Positions 45,593-55,011 of a stretch of 64,000 bases of DNA are shown here, one piece after another. The position numbers and the translations under genes were made by a program. The stretch is from the NCBI GenBank assembly GCA_964578885.1, contig CAZOEO010000017.1:1-64000 (forward strand), read 5' to 3'. Source of the DNA: CAZRHR01 sp964578885 (lineage in GTDB: Bacteria > Bacteroidota > Bacteroidia > CAIKAF01). The notes beneath the pieces are model-generated. The model saw only the letters and a program-made list of their open reading frames with translations, was not told the DNA's origin and searched no databases. Every line of letters starts with the position of its first letter. Within the stretch, counting starts at the first letter, position 1.

Positions 45593-45835
45593 CAGGATTT
45601 TTTACATGTTTCCAATCATGTAGCACTTTCTTTTACTCAGTCTGTTGGATTTCTTTGCAGTATAACTTGGCTATCAATTTTCGGGAAATTATTTTTTCAA
45701 ATTTTGATTCTGGGAAAAAGGGAAAGACCAGCATCCGACACAAGTTTGTCATGGGTTCGGGACATTTGACATTTGGGGAAAGGTTGGTCTGTTAATGAAG
45801 AATTTAGTTTTCAGGTGACGAAGTTTACTGGAACC

Positions 45836-45930
45836 CGGGGTATACACCCGCCCCTCCCCGCGGACAAGTTACGCCCTCCGTTCAGGAATATTCGGCAATT
45901 AAACGGCTATAATCGATTAAAATCGGCTGG
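45836..45930 (+). repeat. Dispersed ~100-bp repeat, copy D
   Basis: Plus-strand copy with the CGGGGTATACACCC block, CCCCTCCCC, GGACAAGTTAC, ATTCGGCAATTAAACG and terminal CGATTAAAATCGGCT. It is closer to copy E (303 bp downstream) than to B or C. It lies in the 986-bp convergent interval between the DUF5686 and M16 genes. I see no gene in 45593-45835 or 45931-46136. Confidence 0.85.
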
Positions 45931-46136
45931 GTCGAAGGTTGTTGTAAGGAGATTGGCCGAGAATCGGGTCTTCAAGGAATGATGTTGAATGTTTGTTGAA
46001 GCGTCAAGTACAAAATCAATTTTCCCCGGACGGGATTTTTCGGAGTCGATTCTCGCATGTTTGATGAAGCCGGAACGCGATGCAAAATACTGCGAATTTA
46101 TGGTTTGTATCTTATTTGTAATGAGTGGCTTATAAG

Positions 46137-46233
46137 TTCGGGGTATTCACCCGCCCCTCCCCGCGGACAAGTTACGCCCTCCGTTCAGGATTATTCGGCA
46201 ATTAAACGATTATAAACGATTAAAATCGGCTGG
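46137..46233 (+). repeat. Dispersed ~100-bp repeat, copy E
   Basis: Second plus-strand copy in the same interval; nearly identical to D through the GGACAAGTTACGCCCTCCG block, with differences in the 4-nt hairpin loop and the AT-rich part. The following 230 bp (46234-46466) hold no recognisable gene. Confidence 0.85.
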
Positions 46234-46466
46234 GAATGAGGTCTTATTGAGGTGTTTAGATGGCATTAGGGCTCCTATTCATGGTGGTGATGCTCATTTC
46301 TACTTTTCCATTCATCGCTTTAACCAAGCATAATATGTGTCAGATGGACATTGACCAAAGTGCATACGCCTTTGGTTGACTTCCACCCGAATTCTCGCTT
46401 TTATCAAAAAAGTGTTGTTTCAATTTTAACCGAAAAACATCATCATAAGATGGTAGCATGGACCTC

Positions 46467-46513
46467 AAAAAAATCCCCGCTTTCCGCAAATTTGAATCGC
46501 AGAAAGCAGGGAT
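46467..46513 (-). terminator. Terminator of the M16 peptidase gene
   Basis: On the minus strand a 15-bp imperfect stem (ATCCCTGCTTTCTGC with GCGGAAAGCGGGGAT) around an 11-nt loop is followed by seven T. It lies 23 nt past the stop codon. Confidence 0.88.
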
Positions 46514-46536
46514 GTAGAGAAAGTCTAAACCTCTTC

Positions 46537-49431
46537 TTAAATGCCCGGCATGATGTCTTCGACTTTCAGTTCTCGAATGGGGCCAAAGGCCGATAGGGCA
46601 GATAAATTAATTTTTCTTCTGTCGCCCACAATGCATACCGACAGTTCAGACGGACGAATGTATTGGGCATGAAATGCTTGTAAGTCTGCCATCGTGAGCT
46701 TGGGAAGGGCTTCAAACACCATTTTTCTGCGGTCTTCGGTGAATCCTAAATCCTGATGTTGGATAAAACTCCATAGCACCTGCCCTCTAATAATGCGCTG
46801 GGTACGTATGTTTTCCAAAATGTTGTTTTTGCATACGTCCAGGTTTTTAGGACTTTGAGGCATTTCGTCTAGCAATGCTTTCATGGCAGCTGTGGCTTCC
46901 GGCATTTTGTCGGCCTGGGTGCCTAAATATGCCGTCAGATAGAAGTGACGATGTGGTTTACTAGGTGTGCCATATCCGGCATATGCGGAATAGGCATACG
47001 CCTTGGATTCCCGGATTTCCTGAAAGACCACCGAACTCATACCACCACCAAAATATTCATTAAATAATTGAACCATGGGGAGAATTTGGGTGGAAAATGG
47101 AACGCCCTTTCTCATGAAAATGATTTCGGCCTGTTGCATTTCATAATGCGCAAAATACACACCAGGTGTGGTTGGCAATTCTGCAAAGTCAATTCTGGCT
47201 GGTGGCTGTAAGGGTTGCTCCGGAACCACATGTGCTTTTTGCAACTGACCGGATAAGGACTCCACCGCTTCCGGACCGTAATACAAGATTCTATGCGGAT
47301 AGGATTTTAAACTTTTGATTTTTTCGGTTAAAACTTCGGGCGTAAGTTGTCTTAAGGCTTCAGGAGACAACACCGCCAGAAAAGGATTGGTCTTGCCGTA
47401 TTTGGCAAAATTGAAAAGTCCGCCCCAAAGCAAGGAGCTGCTGCTGGTTCGGTCGTTTTGCCGTCCTTTCAGAACATCGGAAATAAGGTTGGGCAGCGCT
47501 TCTGCATTGGGTCTGGCGTGGTCTAGCATGTGCTCCAGCAGTTGAATGCCTTCCTCTAAATCTGGTTGCAGTCCGGATAAGCGAACCATCATGCGCTCAT
47601 TACTCACCGTGGTGCTGAAACTACAGCCGGTTTTGAAAAAAGCTTCTTTCATTTCCCGCGGACTGTATTTGTCTGTTCCCAAATATGCCAGATAATCCAT
47701 GGCCAAAGGAAGTGTGGGATCGGTCCACTGCCCCCATTCCCAAACATAACTCAATTCAAAACGATCATTTTCTTTATTCTGGTGATGATACAGGTCGATG
47801 CCCGTCTGTAGATTTTTTTGCGCCACATCTTTGGAGAAATCGACAAAAACGGGGGCGATTTCTGGTGCTTTCACCGCCATCATGTTTTGTATAAAGGCCG
47901 ACATGGTGTCGCGTTGGATGGGAATAGCGGTAATGTCAGGCTTTTCTACCTGAACCGTTTCCTGTCTTTCGCCCATTCGCTTAAATACAACGATGGGTTC
48001 TGAAAGTGAGGCGGTTAAAAAGGATACAATGTCTTGTTTGGTTAGACCGGTTAATCCTTTGTATCGATGAACATATTGGTTGTAATCCAATTCGTTGATG
48101 AAAATTTCCTGAATCAGGTCATTTCGGCCATAATTGGATTCCAGGGAATTTCTGAGTGCCAAATTCATGTGTTTTAACGCTGCTTCGGGCAGCCAGTCGG
48201 GGAAATCGCCTCTTTTCAGTTTTTCCACCACGGCCAATAGTGCATCTCTCACTTCTTCAAGGGTTTGTCCTTCTTTTGGTGTGCCGGAAAGCATCCATAC
48301 GGAATAATCTTTGAGAAACATGCCATACGAATAGGCGGACAATACCTTTTGGCCTTGAATCAGATCCAAATCGATGATGCCGGCGGTACCATTGTTTACC
48401 AACATGTCTGCCAATTCCATTTTTGCCGGATCTTCGGTATGTAAACCGCCCAAACGGAAACCAATGACCACGGATTCTTCCTCTGGTCCGGTAATCACAA
48501 TGGGGTCATTTGCATTAGAAGTCACGGGTGCTTCCGGCTTGAACGTGTAAGTTGGAACATCGCCGGTTCTCCAACCGCTAAAATATCTCTCCGCCCAAAC
48601 AATGGCTGAATCCGGTATGAAATCTCCTGTAAGTATCACCGCCATGTTGTTGGCCACATAATATGTGTCGAAATAGTCTTGGATTTTCTGAATGGATGGA
48701 TTTTTTAAATGTGCCACGGTGCCAATGGTGGTCTGCAAACCGTAGTTGTGGTGGCGGAAAAGGGCCGCCATGAGCGTGTCGAAAACCTTCTCCTCATCGG
48801 AGTCTAAACTGATGTTTTTTTCTTCGTACACCGCTTCCAGTTCGGTGTGAAAAAGCCGGAAAACGGGTTTGCGAAAGCGTTCTGCTTCAAAGGCCATCCA
48901 ACGGCTCAATTGGTTAGACGGAATATCGTTGATGTAGACCGTTTGTTCATACCAGGTAAACGCATTGGTTCCGGATGCACCAAGCTCCGCCATCATCCGA
49001 TCGTATTCATTGGGAATGGCATATTGGGCCGCCAGCTGAGACACGGAATCAATCTCCTGATATATCTTTTTGCGAAGTGCCGGGTCTTGGGTAGAACGAT
49101 ACCTCTCATACAATTGGGTAATGGTATCTAAATGTGGTTTTTCGGCTTCATAATTTAATGTGCCGTACTGGTCGGTTCCTTTAAATAAGAGGTGCTCCAG
49201 ATAATGGGCTAATCCTGTGGCGTCTGCCGGATCGTTTTTAGAGCCGGTTCTTACCGCAATCGAAGTGAAAATACGAGGCGCAGCCGGATTTACACTCATG
49301 TAGAGTTTGAGCCCATTTTTTAAAGTGTACACCTGGGTTTGGATGGGGTCATCCTTAAACGTTTCAACTTGGTAAGGATTAGAGGTACAAGCCCAAAACG
49401 TCAGGCCGATGAAAAGCATAAAATAGCGCAT
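46537..49431 (-). CDS. M16-family zinc metalloprotease (two-domain, pitrilysin-like)
   Basis: 964-aa exported protease. The signal segment has a lipobox-like FWAC at residues 12-15, so it may be a lipoprotein. The N-terminal M16 unit carries the inverted zinc motif HYLEH in GLAHYLEHLLFKGT (about 77-90) with a downstream Glu region. The second M16 unit (from about 540) lacks the motif, as usual for the inactive half. Family enzymes degrade peptides within a closed chamber. Single gene with a strong terminator. The substrate is unknown. Confidence 0.9.
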   Translation of the reverse strand: MRYFMLFIGLTFWACTSNPYQVETFKDDPIQTQVYTLKNGLKLYMSVNPAAPRIFTSIAVRTGSKNDPADATGLAHYLEHLLFKGTDQYGTLNYEAEKPHLDTITQLYERYRSTQDPALRKKIYQEIDSVSQLAAQYAIPNEYDRMMAELGASGTNAFTWYEQTVYINDIPSNQLSRWMAFEAERFRKPVFRLFHTELEAVYEEKNISLDSDEEKVFDTLMAALFRHHNYGLQTTIGTVAHLKNPSIQKIQDYFDTYYVANNMAVILTGDFIPDSAIVWAERYFSGWRTGDVPTYTFKPEAPVTSNANDPIVITGPEEESVVIGFRLGGLHTEDPAKMELADMLVNNGTAGIIDLDLIQGQKVLSAYSYGMFLKDYSVWMLSGTPKEGQTLEEVRDALLAVVEKLKRGDFPDWLPEAALKHMNLALRNSLESNYGRNDLIQEIFINELDYNQYVHRYKGLTGLTKQDIVSFLTASLSEPIVVFKRMGERQETVQVEKPDITAIPIQRDTMSAFIQNMMAVKAPEIAPVFVDFSKDVAQKNLQTGIDLYHHQNKENDRFELSYVWEWGQWTDPTLPLAMDYLAYLGTDKYSPREMKEAFFKTGCSFSTTVSNERMMVRLSGLQPDLEEGIQLLEHMLDHARPNAEALPNLISDVLKGRQNDRTSSSSLLWGGLFNFAKYGKTNPFLAVLSPEALRQLTPEVLTEKIKSLKSYPHRILYYGPEAVESLSGQLQKAHVVPEQPLQPPARIDFAELPTTPGVYFAHYEMQQAEIIFMRKGVPFSTQILPMVQLFNEYFGGGMSSVVFQEIRESKAYAYSAYAGYGTPSKPHRHFYLTAYLGTQADKMPEATAAMKALLDEMPQSPKNLDVCKNNILENIRTQRIIRGQVLWSFIQHQDLGFTEDRRKMVFEALPKLTMADLQAFHAQYIRPSELSVCIVGDRRKINLSALSAFGPIRELKVEDIMPGI

Positions 49432-49665
49432 GCAGATGGAAAATTTAAGTGCACGAAGTTACGTATTTCTTCATTGTAAATGTGTTGGAATACAGGGAGT
49501 TTTACCAATGCGCTCATTTCTGTGTTCAGCGTTGTTCATGGGCGTGGAAACGTGCCTCCGGATAAAAAAATGGAACTCTTTATAGGACATTTCAACCGTT
49601 TTTGCCCATTTTTTATCCCGACTTTCATACCATACTTTATTTCAATGGGATAAATACGCTTTGCC

Positions 49666-49673
49666 TACATTTG
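49666..49673 (+). promoter_or_regulatory. -7 box TACATTTG, 4 nt before the Na/Pi cotransporter gene
   Basis: Consensus TAnnTTTG ending 4 nt before ATG 49678; leaderless-type spacing. Confidence 0.6.
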
Positions 49674-49677
49674 CCGC

Positions 49678-51255
49678 ATGGAATCTACCTGGTTGATTGC
49701 ACTTGCATTGGTAAGTGGCTTAGGCGTTTTTCTCTTTGGCATGTATCTGTTGGAAGATGCGGTGCAAGGTTTGGTTGGCGGATATTTTCACCGTTGGATT
49801 CGGCGTTTTACCACTGGGCCCGTTCGTGGTATTTTTACAGGAACTTTGGCCACCGCCATTTTACAAAGTTCTAGTGCCGTTACCCTGATGTTACTCGCAT
49901 TTACCGGCGCAGGTCTCATTGGTTTGGCCGACAGTATTGGTGTGGTTCTTGGTGCTAATCTTGGTACCACTTTATCTACGTGGATTGTTGCGCTTATTGG
50001 TTTCAAGATTTCCATGGAAGGTTTGGCCATTCCTTTGGCTGGTCTGGGCGGATTAGGTTTGCTAATTACCGGAAATCAAAGTTTTTGGAATGGAATATGG
50101 AAATTAGTGGGTGGTTTGGGACTGGTATTTCTGGGAATCGGACATATGAAAGAAGGAATGGAAGGCCTTACCGGATATTTTAGCCCGGATCAAATGACGG
50201 ATTGGGCTTCTTGGCGTTTTGTGCTGGCCGGATTCGTACTCACGCTTCTGGTACACTCAAGTTCAGCTGTGTTGGCTTTGGCGCTTTCGATGCTGCATTC
50301 TGGCTTATTTGATTTTGAACAAGCCTGCTATTTGGTTATTGGTACCAATGTGGGAACTACCATCACAGTCGTTTTTGGTGCAATGGGTCCAAATCACGTG
50401 AAAAAGCAAGTGGCAGCGGCTCACTTTTTATTTAATTTGGTCACGGGACTCGTGGTATGGTTATACCTCAGCACGCTGGGTTGGTCTTCTTTGTCTATTG
50501 ATGAACAGGCTCTTGGACCCTTGAATGCCCTTGCTTTGTTTCACACTTTATTTAATGCCACAGGCATTCTTTTGTTTTTACCTCTTATCCCCTGGATGGC
50601 AAAAAAACTTACGCAATGGTTTCCGGAAAATAAAACAGCTGATGTATTTGACGTTTTACCTGCTTCTGTTCCTCTTGCCGGGGTAGAGGCCGTGGTCAAA
50701 GAAGTGGAACAATCGCACCGAATGACGGGAGATTGGTTAAAAGGGAAATCCATTGAGCCACCTCATGGATTACAGCGATTAGAGGCCATGGAGCTTCGGT
50801 TGGCAAAATATGCTTCCAGTTTAAGAAATGCTGCGCTTGCGCCGCCGGACGCGGCCGCCCTGCAATCGGCATTGCTTGGAATGCGATCGCTAGTAAACGC
50901 AGCGCAATTATGGGCCGAAGCGCAACATGCCATTCCGCCGACGCCTCATCCTTTGACGGCTCTGCTGGGCGCACTTTTTGCTCAAATTCAACAGGCGGCC
51001 AATACCACAGACCCTTTTCACCAAAAAGAAGATTGGACTCATCTGCGTCAACAGGTGCGGGAGTTGGATATGGCACATTTTCAAAAAGTGTATGCCACAC
51101 AAGAGTTTCCTGCCATTTCTGAAGACCTGCAACAAAGTTATGCGGTGGTTCACCGTCAAAGTTTTCAGGCGTTGCTCCAATGGCTCAGGGCCGGTAGAGA
51201 TCTTCATGTGGCCCGGATGCAAATGGATCATCATGCTGAAAATGAAGTGGAATAG
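49678..51255 (+). CDS. Na+/phosphate cotransporter family protein (NptA/YjbB type)
   Basis: 525-aa inner-membrane protein. Two Na/Pi cotransporter repeats are marked by the paired motifs LQSSSAVTL (about 61-69) and VHSSSAVLAL (about 192-201), each followed by a GT-N-GTT loop (GANLGTTLS; GTNVGTTIT). A cytoplasmic PhoU-like helical domain covers about 330-525. Bacterial members move phosphate with Na+, either importing it or, as with YjbB, exporting it. No other phosphate genes are adjacent. Confidence 0.9.
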   Translation: MESTWLIALALVSGLGVFLFGMYLLEDAVQGLVGGYFHRWIRRFTTGPVRGIFTGTLATAILQSSSAVTLMLLAFTGAGLIGLADSIGVVLGANLGTTLSTWIVALIGFKISMEGLAIPLAGLGGLGLLITGNQSFWNGIWKLVGGLGLVFLGIGHMKEGMEGLTGYFSPDQMTDWASWRFVLAGFVLTLLVHSSSAVLALALSMLHSGLFDFEQACYLVIGTNVGTTITVVFGAMGPNHVKKQVAAAHFLFNLVTGLVVWLYLSTLGWSSLSIDEQALGPLNALALFHTLFNATGILLFLPLIPWMAKKLTQWFPENKTADVFDVLPASVPLAGVEAVVKEVEQSHRMTGDWLKGKSIEPPHGLQRLEAMELRLAKYASSLRNAALAPPDAAALQSALLGMRSLVNAAQLWAEAQHAIPPTPHPLTALLGALFAQIQQAANTTDPFHQKEDWTHLRQQVRELDMAHFQKVYATQEFPAISEDLQQSYAVVHRQSFQALLQWLRAGRDLHVARMQMDHHAENEVE

Positions 51256-51262
51256 GGGAGGA

Positions 51263-51365
51263 AAGTCCATTTATTGACCGGGTAAAAATGGTCAATGAAA
51301 CGCGAAAACCAATGGACTTGTCCATATAATTAAGCCTATTGTCCGGGAAAAATGAACAAATTCAT
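51263..51365 (+). other. Structured intergenic region with competing hairpins
   Basis: AAGTCCAT (51263-51270) can pair with ATGGACTT (51312-51319), enclosing a 9-bp stem at 51271-51279/51290-51298. The same ATGGAC can instead pair with GTCCAT at 51320-51325. A partial direct repeat of the inner block (ATTG-CCGGG-AAAAATG) recurs at 51338-51354, and ATGAA/TTCAT at 51352-51365 forms a further hairpin before a T-rich tract. It may be the terminator region of the cotransporter gene or a leader element of the downstream operon. Confidence 0.4.
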
Positions 51366-51504
51366 GTCATTTTCTTTTTAAAAGTATCCTGCGGATGGTA
51401 TGGGTGTCTTTGTTCCGGGATGTTTGGCCATGTTTTCCCTCGTTGGATTCTTCAAAAAATGTTATTAAAGCAGGGTACATGGTTCATATTGAGGTTTGGA
51501 ATGC

Positions 51505-51512
51505 TTAATTTG
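51505..51512 (+). promoter_or_regulatory. -7-like box TTAATTTG at the head of the polyketide operon
   Basis: One mismatch to TAnnTTTG; it ends exactly 4 nt before the ATG at 51517. Confidence 0.45.
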
Positions 51513-51516
51513 TAGT

Positions 51517-52104
51517 ATGAGTGGTGCGGTAGTCAAAGGTTTTATTTTGGGGTTCGGAGTGGTATTTTCTCTCACTTTTTCAAAAACTCACGCCCAATGG
51601 CCACAAGGAAAATTTTGGATGGCCAGTCCGTTCGAATGGTCTTTCCCGGACGCTGAAAAGTCAGGAAAGGGTATGAGCTGGTGGTCTTTGGACCCCATGA
51701 CCCATCAGCTTCAAGGCTTTTTTGATCTTTCTTTTCCCGGAACGTTTTCTTTGCATGGACCTGACCAGGCCCGCAGAATAGAGGTGCCTTCACCAAAATC
51801 ATCCTGCCAATGGCAAGGCTTTTCCATGACAACACCGGGAACTTTCCAACCGGACCAGCATCCCATGATCAACGTTCCTTTTACTTTACCTTTTCTGTTG
51901 CAAACCGCCAATGGCGATGTATCTGTTTTACTTGAAGCCCGCTATCAAAACAGCACAAATTTTATGGATGCCGCTCCTTTTGTCCTTAGTTTTACGTTCG
52001 ATTGGGAGGTGATGCCGCCGGGTTTTTCCGATTGTGTGATGATGTCTGCCGATACGCATAAAATGGAGGTTCGTCTACCGGCCGTGTTTTTAAATCAACC
52101 TTAA
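51517..52104 (+). CDS. Exported protein, first gene of the type III PKS operon, unknown function
   Basis: 195 aa from ATG 51517 (seven residues shorter than the longest frame). Signal peptide to about residue 26 (SKTHAQ), then an all-beta body (FEWSFPDAEKSGKGMSWWSLD, LQGFFDLSFPGTFSLHG, LLEARYQNSTNF) that loosely recalls YceI lipid-binding proteins; I do not claim membership. It is followed after 2 nt by the FAD oxidoreductase gene, so it belongs to the biosynthetic operon and could act on or carry the product outside the cytoplasm. That role is inference. Confidence 0.65.
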   Translation: MSGAVVKGFILGFGVVFSLTFSKTHAQWPQGKFWMASPFEWSFPDAEKSGKGMSWWSLDPMTHQLQGFFDLSFPGTFSLHGPDQARRIEVPSPKSSCQWQGFSMTTPGTFQPDQHPMINVPFTLPFLLQTANGDVSVLLEARYQNSTNFMDAAPFVLSFTFDWEVMPPGFSDCVMMSADTHKMEVRLPAVFLNQP

Positions 52105-52106
52105 TC

Positions 52107-53246
52107 ATGGGGGACCCAAAGCGTGCACAGGTACTCATTATAGGCGGTGGTATCGCAGGGCTTACCCTGGCATTGCTTTTGGCGAGAAAGGGGATGCAAG
52201 TGATTGTAATTGAACAACATGATTACCCCCGCCATAAAGTCTGCGGGGAGTATTTGTCCTTGGAAGTACTTCCTTTGCTGGAGTCGCTGGGCATTGCCTT
52301 GCCAGAAGTTACTTTTCCACGAATTCGCCGGCTTTGGCTGAGTGCCGGAAGCGGAAAATCTATCCAGAGTTCCTTGTCCATGGGCGGTGTGGGTATCAGT
52401 CGATATGCTTTGGATCAAATGCTTTATCTTGCGGCCAAGTCGGCCGGGGCAAAGATTTTTACCCAAACCCAAGTATCTCATTTGAAGTCACATGTATATG
52501 GTTTTGAGGTGAACACCAGAGATGGTCGCTGTTTTCAGGCCGATATGGTAGTGGGTGCTCACGGAAAACACGGAAGTCCCGATCGGTTTTTACACCGTAA
52601 CATCGATAAATCACAAGCCATTTATACAGGTTTAAAATGGCATTTCGAAGGTCCATGGGATCAGAATGTGGTGGCCTTACATAATTTCCCCGGCGGATAC
52701 GCGGGTATATCTGCGGTGGAAAATGGAAAAGTAAATGTTTGTTGCCTCATTCAAACCGCGTCCGTGCGTGAGGCAGGAAGTCCGAAAGAAGCATTTGATG
52801 TGGTGTTGGCCCAAAATCCGCACATCCGACATTTTATGGACAAAGCCACGCCCGTTTGGCCGGAACCCCTGGCCATTGCTGCTGTAAATTTTGCGCACCG
52901 ACAACTTGTAGAACATGGAATTGGAATGATTGGAGACGCCGGTGGACTCATTGCGCCGCTGTCCGGCAACGGAATGGCACGTGCCATGATTGCTGCTGCA
53001 AAAATGTATCTGGCGATGGAAGCAAAGCATTTCGATTTAAGAAAACAAGCCGAAATACTGCTTCATTACGAAAAACTTCAGCAAGGTTTTCCAGCTTTGC
53101 AGCTCCGTTTGGGCAGATCATTTCAATCCCTTTTTGGGAAAGGTCTGGTCTCGGAGACCGCACTTTCTACACTTAAAATTTTTCCCTTTTTCCTTCCACT
53201 TTTTATTCGACAAACCCATGGACGTACCTTCCCTCCCCTTGCCTGA
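52107..53246 (+). CDS. FAD-dependent oxidoreductase (geranylgeranyl-reductase/hydroxylase type)
   Basis: 379-aa flavoprotein of the FixC/GGR group. FAD Rossmann motif GGGIAGL (about 12-18); the group motif YPRHKVCGEYLS (about 40-51); and the C-terminal FAD motif GMIGDAGGLIAPLSGNGMARAM. Members hydroxylate aromatics or reduce isoprenoid chains. In Streptomyces srs-type clusters a flavoprotein hydroxylase works after a type III PKS, a precedent for oxidising a resorcinol to a quinone. Its last 29 bp overlap the methyltransferase gene. Confidence 0.85.
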   Translation: MGDPKRAQVLIIGGGIAGLTLALLLARKGMQVIVIEQHDYPRHKVCGEYLSLEVLPLLESLGIALPEVTFPRIRRLWLSAGSGKSIQSSLSMGGVGISRYALDQMLYLAAKSAGAKIFTQTQVSHLKSHVYGFEVNTRDGRCFQADMVVGAHGKHGSPDRFLHRNIDKSQAIYTGLKWHFEGPWDQNVVALHNFPGGYAGISAVENGKVNVCCLIQTASVREAGSPKEAFDVVLAQNPHIRHFMDKATPVWPEPLAIAAVNFAHRQLVEHGIGMIGDAGGLIAPLSGNGMARAMIAAAKMYLAMEAKHFDLRKQAEILLHYEKLQQGFPALQLRLGRSFQSLFGKGLVSETALSTLKIFPFFLPLFIRQTHGRTFPPLA

Positions 53247-53946
53247 TTTTTCCAGAAGAAGCGAGGCGCAGGAGGTCATGGATCGTCCGGACCTGGATGC
53301 GACTTCTCTGCATGCCGCTTTGGTGGATATTGCCCGCGTAAATAAATTTTTGGGCGGAAGCGCTTCCCTTTTTGCCGGATTAAAGCAATTGGATCGAGAC
53401 GGATCGACCTTTCCCAAACACATTTTGGATTTGGGCTGTGGTGGAGGCGACTTAACGGCGCAAATGGCACGGTGGGTCTGTGCGCATCATCCTGAAACCA
53501 CAGTGACAGGCATCGACCTATTGCCCTCAGCCATTGCTTTTGCCAATGCGCGACATCAAGTAGCAGGTTTGCATTTTTGCGAAGGAGACGCCTTTAATTT
53601 ACAGACCGAACAACCGGACCAAACCTTGTTGACCTGTTCCATGTTTTTACATCATCTGACCGATGTGGAAATTCGCCGATTTTTGGATAATGCCTATCGA
53701 AATAGGTTTGCCGCGGTCGTATTAAATGATTTGCACCGACATTTTCTGGCCTATTGGGGATTTCGCGGTCTGGCGGCATTGGCCAGATTTTCACCCGTAG
53801 CCACGCATGACGGTGCCATTTCTGTGAGCCGCAGTTTTATCCGCGCAGACTGGGACGCCCTAATCGACCAAACCGGTTGGCGCATCGCTTCCCTGCAATG
53901 GCATTGGGCGTTTCGGTGGACCGTTGTATTAAAAAGAAATGTATAA
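53218..53946 (+). CDS. SAM-dependent class I methyltransferase
   Basis: 242 aa. SAM-binding motif I is LDLGCGGGD (about 70-78), followed by VTGIDLLPSAI (motif II region), EGDAF and MFLHHL. No membrane segment is evident. The ATG at 53218 gives the family-like length; longer frames overlap the FAD gene further. In a type III PKS operon it is probably an O- or C-methyltransferase acting on the phenolic product or a pathway intermediate. The next gene starts 6 nt after the stop. Confidence 0.82.
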   Translation: MDVPSLPLPDFSRRSEAQEVMDRPDLDATSLHAALVDIARVNKFLGGSASLFAGLKQLDRDGSTFPKHILDLGCGGGDLTAQMARWVCAHHPETTVTGIDLLPSAIAFANARHQVAGLHFCEGDAFNLQTEQPDQTLLTCSMFLHHLTDVEIRRFLDNAYRNRFAAVVLNDLHRHFLAYWGFRGLAALARFSPVATHDGAISVSRSFIRADWDALIDQTGWRIASLQWHWAFRWTVVLKRNV

Positions 53947-53952
53947 TTGACC

Positions 53953-55011
53953 ATGACAACCAACGTAAAAATATTGGGAACAGGCACCGCCACGCCGCCT
54001 TTTACGGAAACCCTTGAGGAAACCCTTCGGCATGTGGAACGTTGGATTGCCAACGAACCAGAACGAACCCGAGAGAAAATTATTCGTATTTTCCGAAATG
54101 CACGGGTAGGGCAGCGCTATTCCATCATGTCCGGAGAAGAAGTGTTTACCCCCATGCCCTTCCATGAGCGGAACGCACGATATGCCGAAGGAATGAAAAT
54201 CTTGGGAGCAAAAGCCTTGTCGGCTGCTTTGGCCAATAGTGGCGTAGCACCCCACGAATTAGATTATTTAATCACCACTTCCTGCACCGGAATTATGATA
54301 CCCAGTGTAGATGCCATTTTGGTCAACGAACTGGGTTTGCGGCAAGATATTATTCGGTTGCCGGTAACCGAAATGGGCTGCGCCGGGGGAACTTCCGGAT
54401 TGACGTATGCATTTGAATTTTTAAAAAACAATCCTGGAAAAAAGGCCGCTGTACTTGCGCTGGAAAGTCCCACCGCCACCTTTCAGGTCAACGATTTCAG
54501 CATGGCCAATGTGGTGAGTGCCGCCATTTTTGGTGACGGGGCCGCTTGTGCCATTCTTGGACAAACCGAAGAAGTGCGACCCACCATTCAGCGAACCCGT
54601 TTTTATCATTTTTTCAATGAAGAACGTATGATGGGATTCGATTTGGTGGAAGGCGGACTGCAAATGGTGCTGGACGTGTCTGTTCCGGATAAAATTGCGA
54701 GTCATTTCCCGCAAATTGTGGGGCCCTTTTTAGATGAATGCGGATTGGACCCCGCCACCATTCAACATTACATTTTTCATCCGGGAGGGAAAAGGATATT
54801 ACAAACCATTGAAGACCTGATGGGCGCATACGCCCCTGATTTATCTGTCACATATGATATACTTGCAAGGCATGGTAATATGAGCAGTGCCACGGTTTTG
54901 TATGTATTGGATGGATTTTTGAAAAAAGACATTCCGGCAGGGGAACATGGATTAATGATGAGTTTTGGTCCGGGATTTACGGCGCAAATGATTCACTTGG
55001 TATGGAAGTAA
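53953..55011 (+). CDS. Type III polyketide synthase (chalcone/alkylresorcinol synthase superfamily)
   Basis: 352-aa thiolase-fold homodimeric condensing enzyme. The catalytic triad is in place: C143 (EMGCAGG), H276 (IFHPGGKRIL) and N309 (RHGNMSSATVL). The 33-residue His-Asn spacing equals that of chalcone synthase, and GNMSSA is the family signature. It takes an acyl starter and extends it with malonyl-CoA, then cyclises to a resorcinol, pyrone or similar ring. A KAS III reading is less likely because of the HPGG and GNMSSA motifs. ATG 53953 is chosen over an in-frame TTG at 53947. It overlaps the next gene by 10 bp. Confidence 0.9.
   Translation: MTTNVKILGTGTATPPFTETLEETLRHVERWIANEPERTREKIIRIFRNARVGQRYSIMSGEEVFTPMPFHERNARYAEGMKILGAKALSAALANSGVAPHELDYLITTSCTGIMIPSVDAILVNELGLRQDIIRLPVTEMGCAGGTSGLTYAFEFLKNNPGKKAAVLALESPTATFQVNDFSMANVVSAAIFGDGAACAILGQTEEVRPTIQRTRFYHFFNEERMMGFDLVEGGLQMVLDVSVPDKIASHFPQIVGPFLDECGLDPATIQHYIFHPGGKRILQTIEDLMGAYAPDLSVTYDILARHGNMSSATVLYVLDGFLKKDIPAGEHGLMMSFGPGFTAQMIHLVWK

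Noticed and set aside
45554..45982. Short plus-strand open frames through the interval with repeat copies D and E
   Set aside because: They overlap the terminator and the repeat, and lack motifs; most likely chance frames in noncoding DNA.
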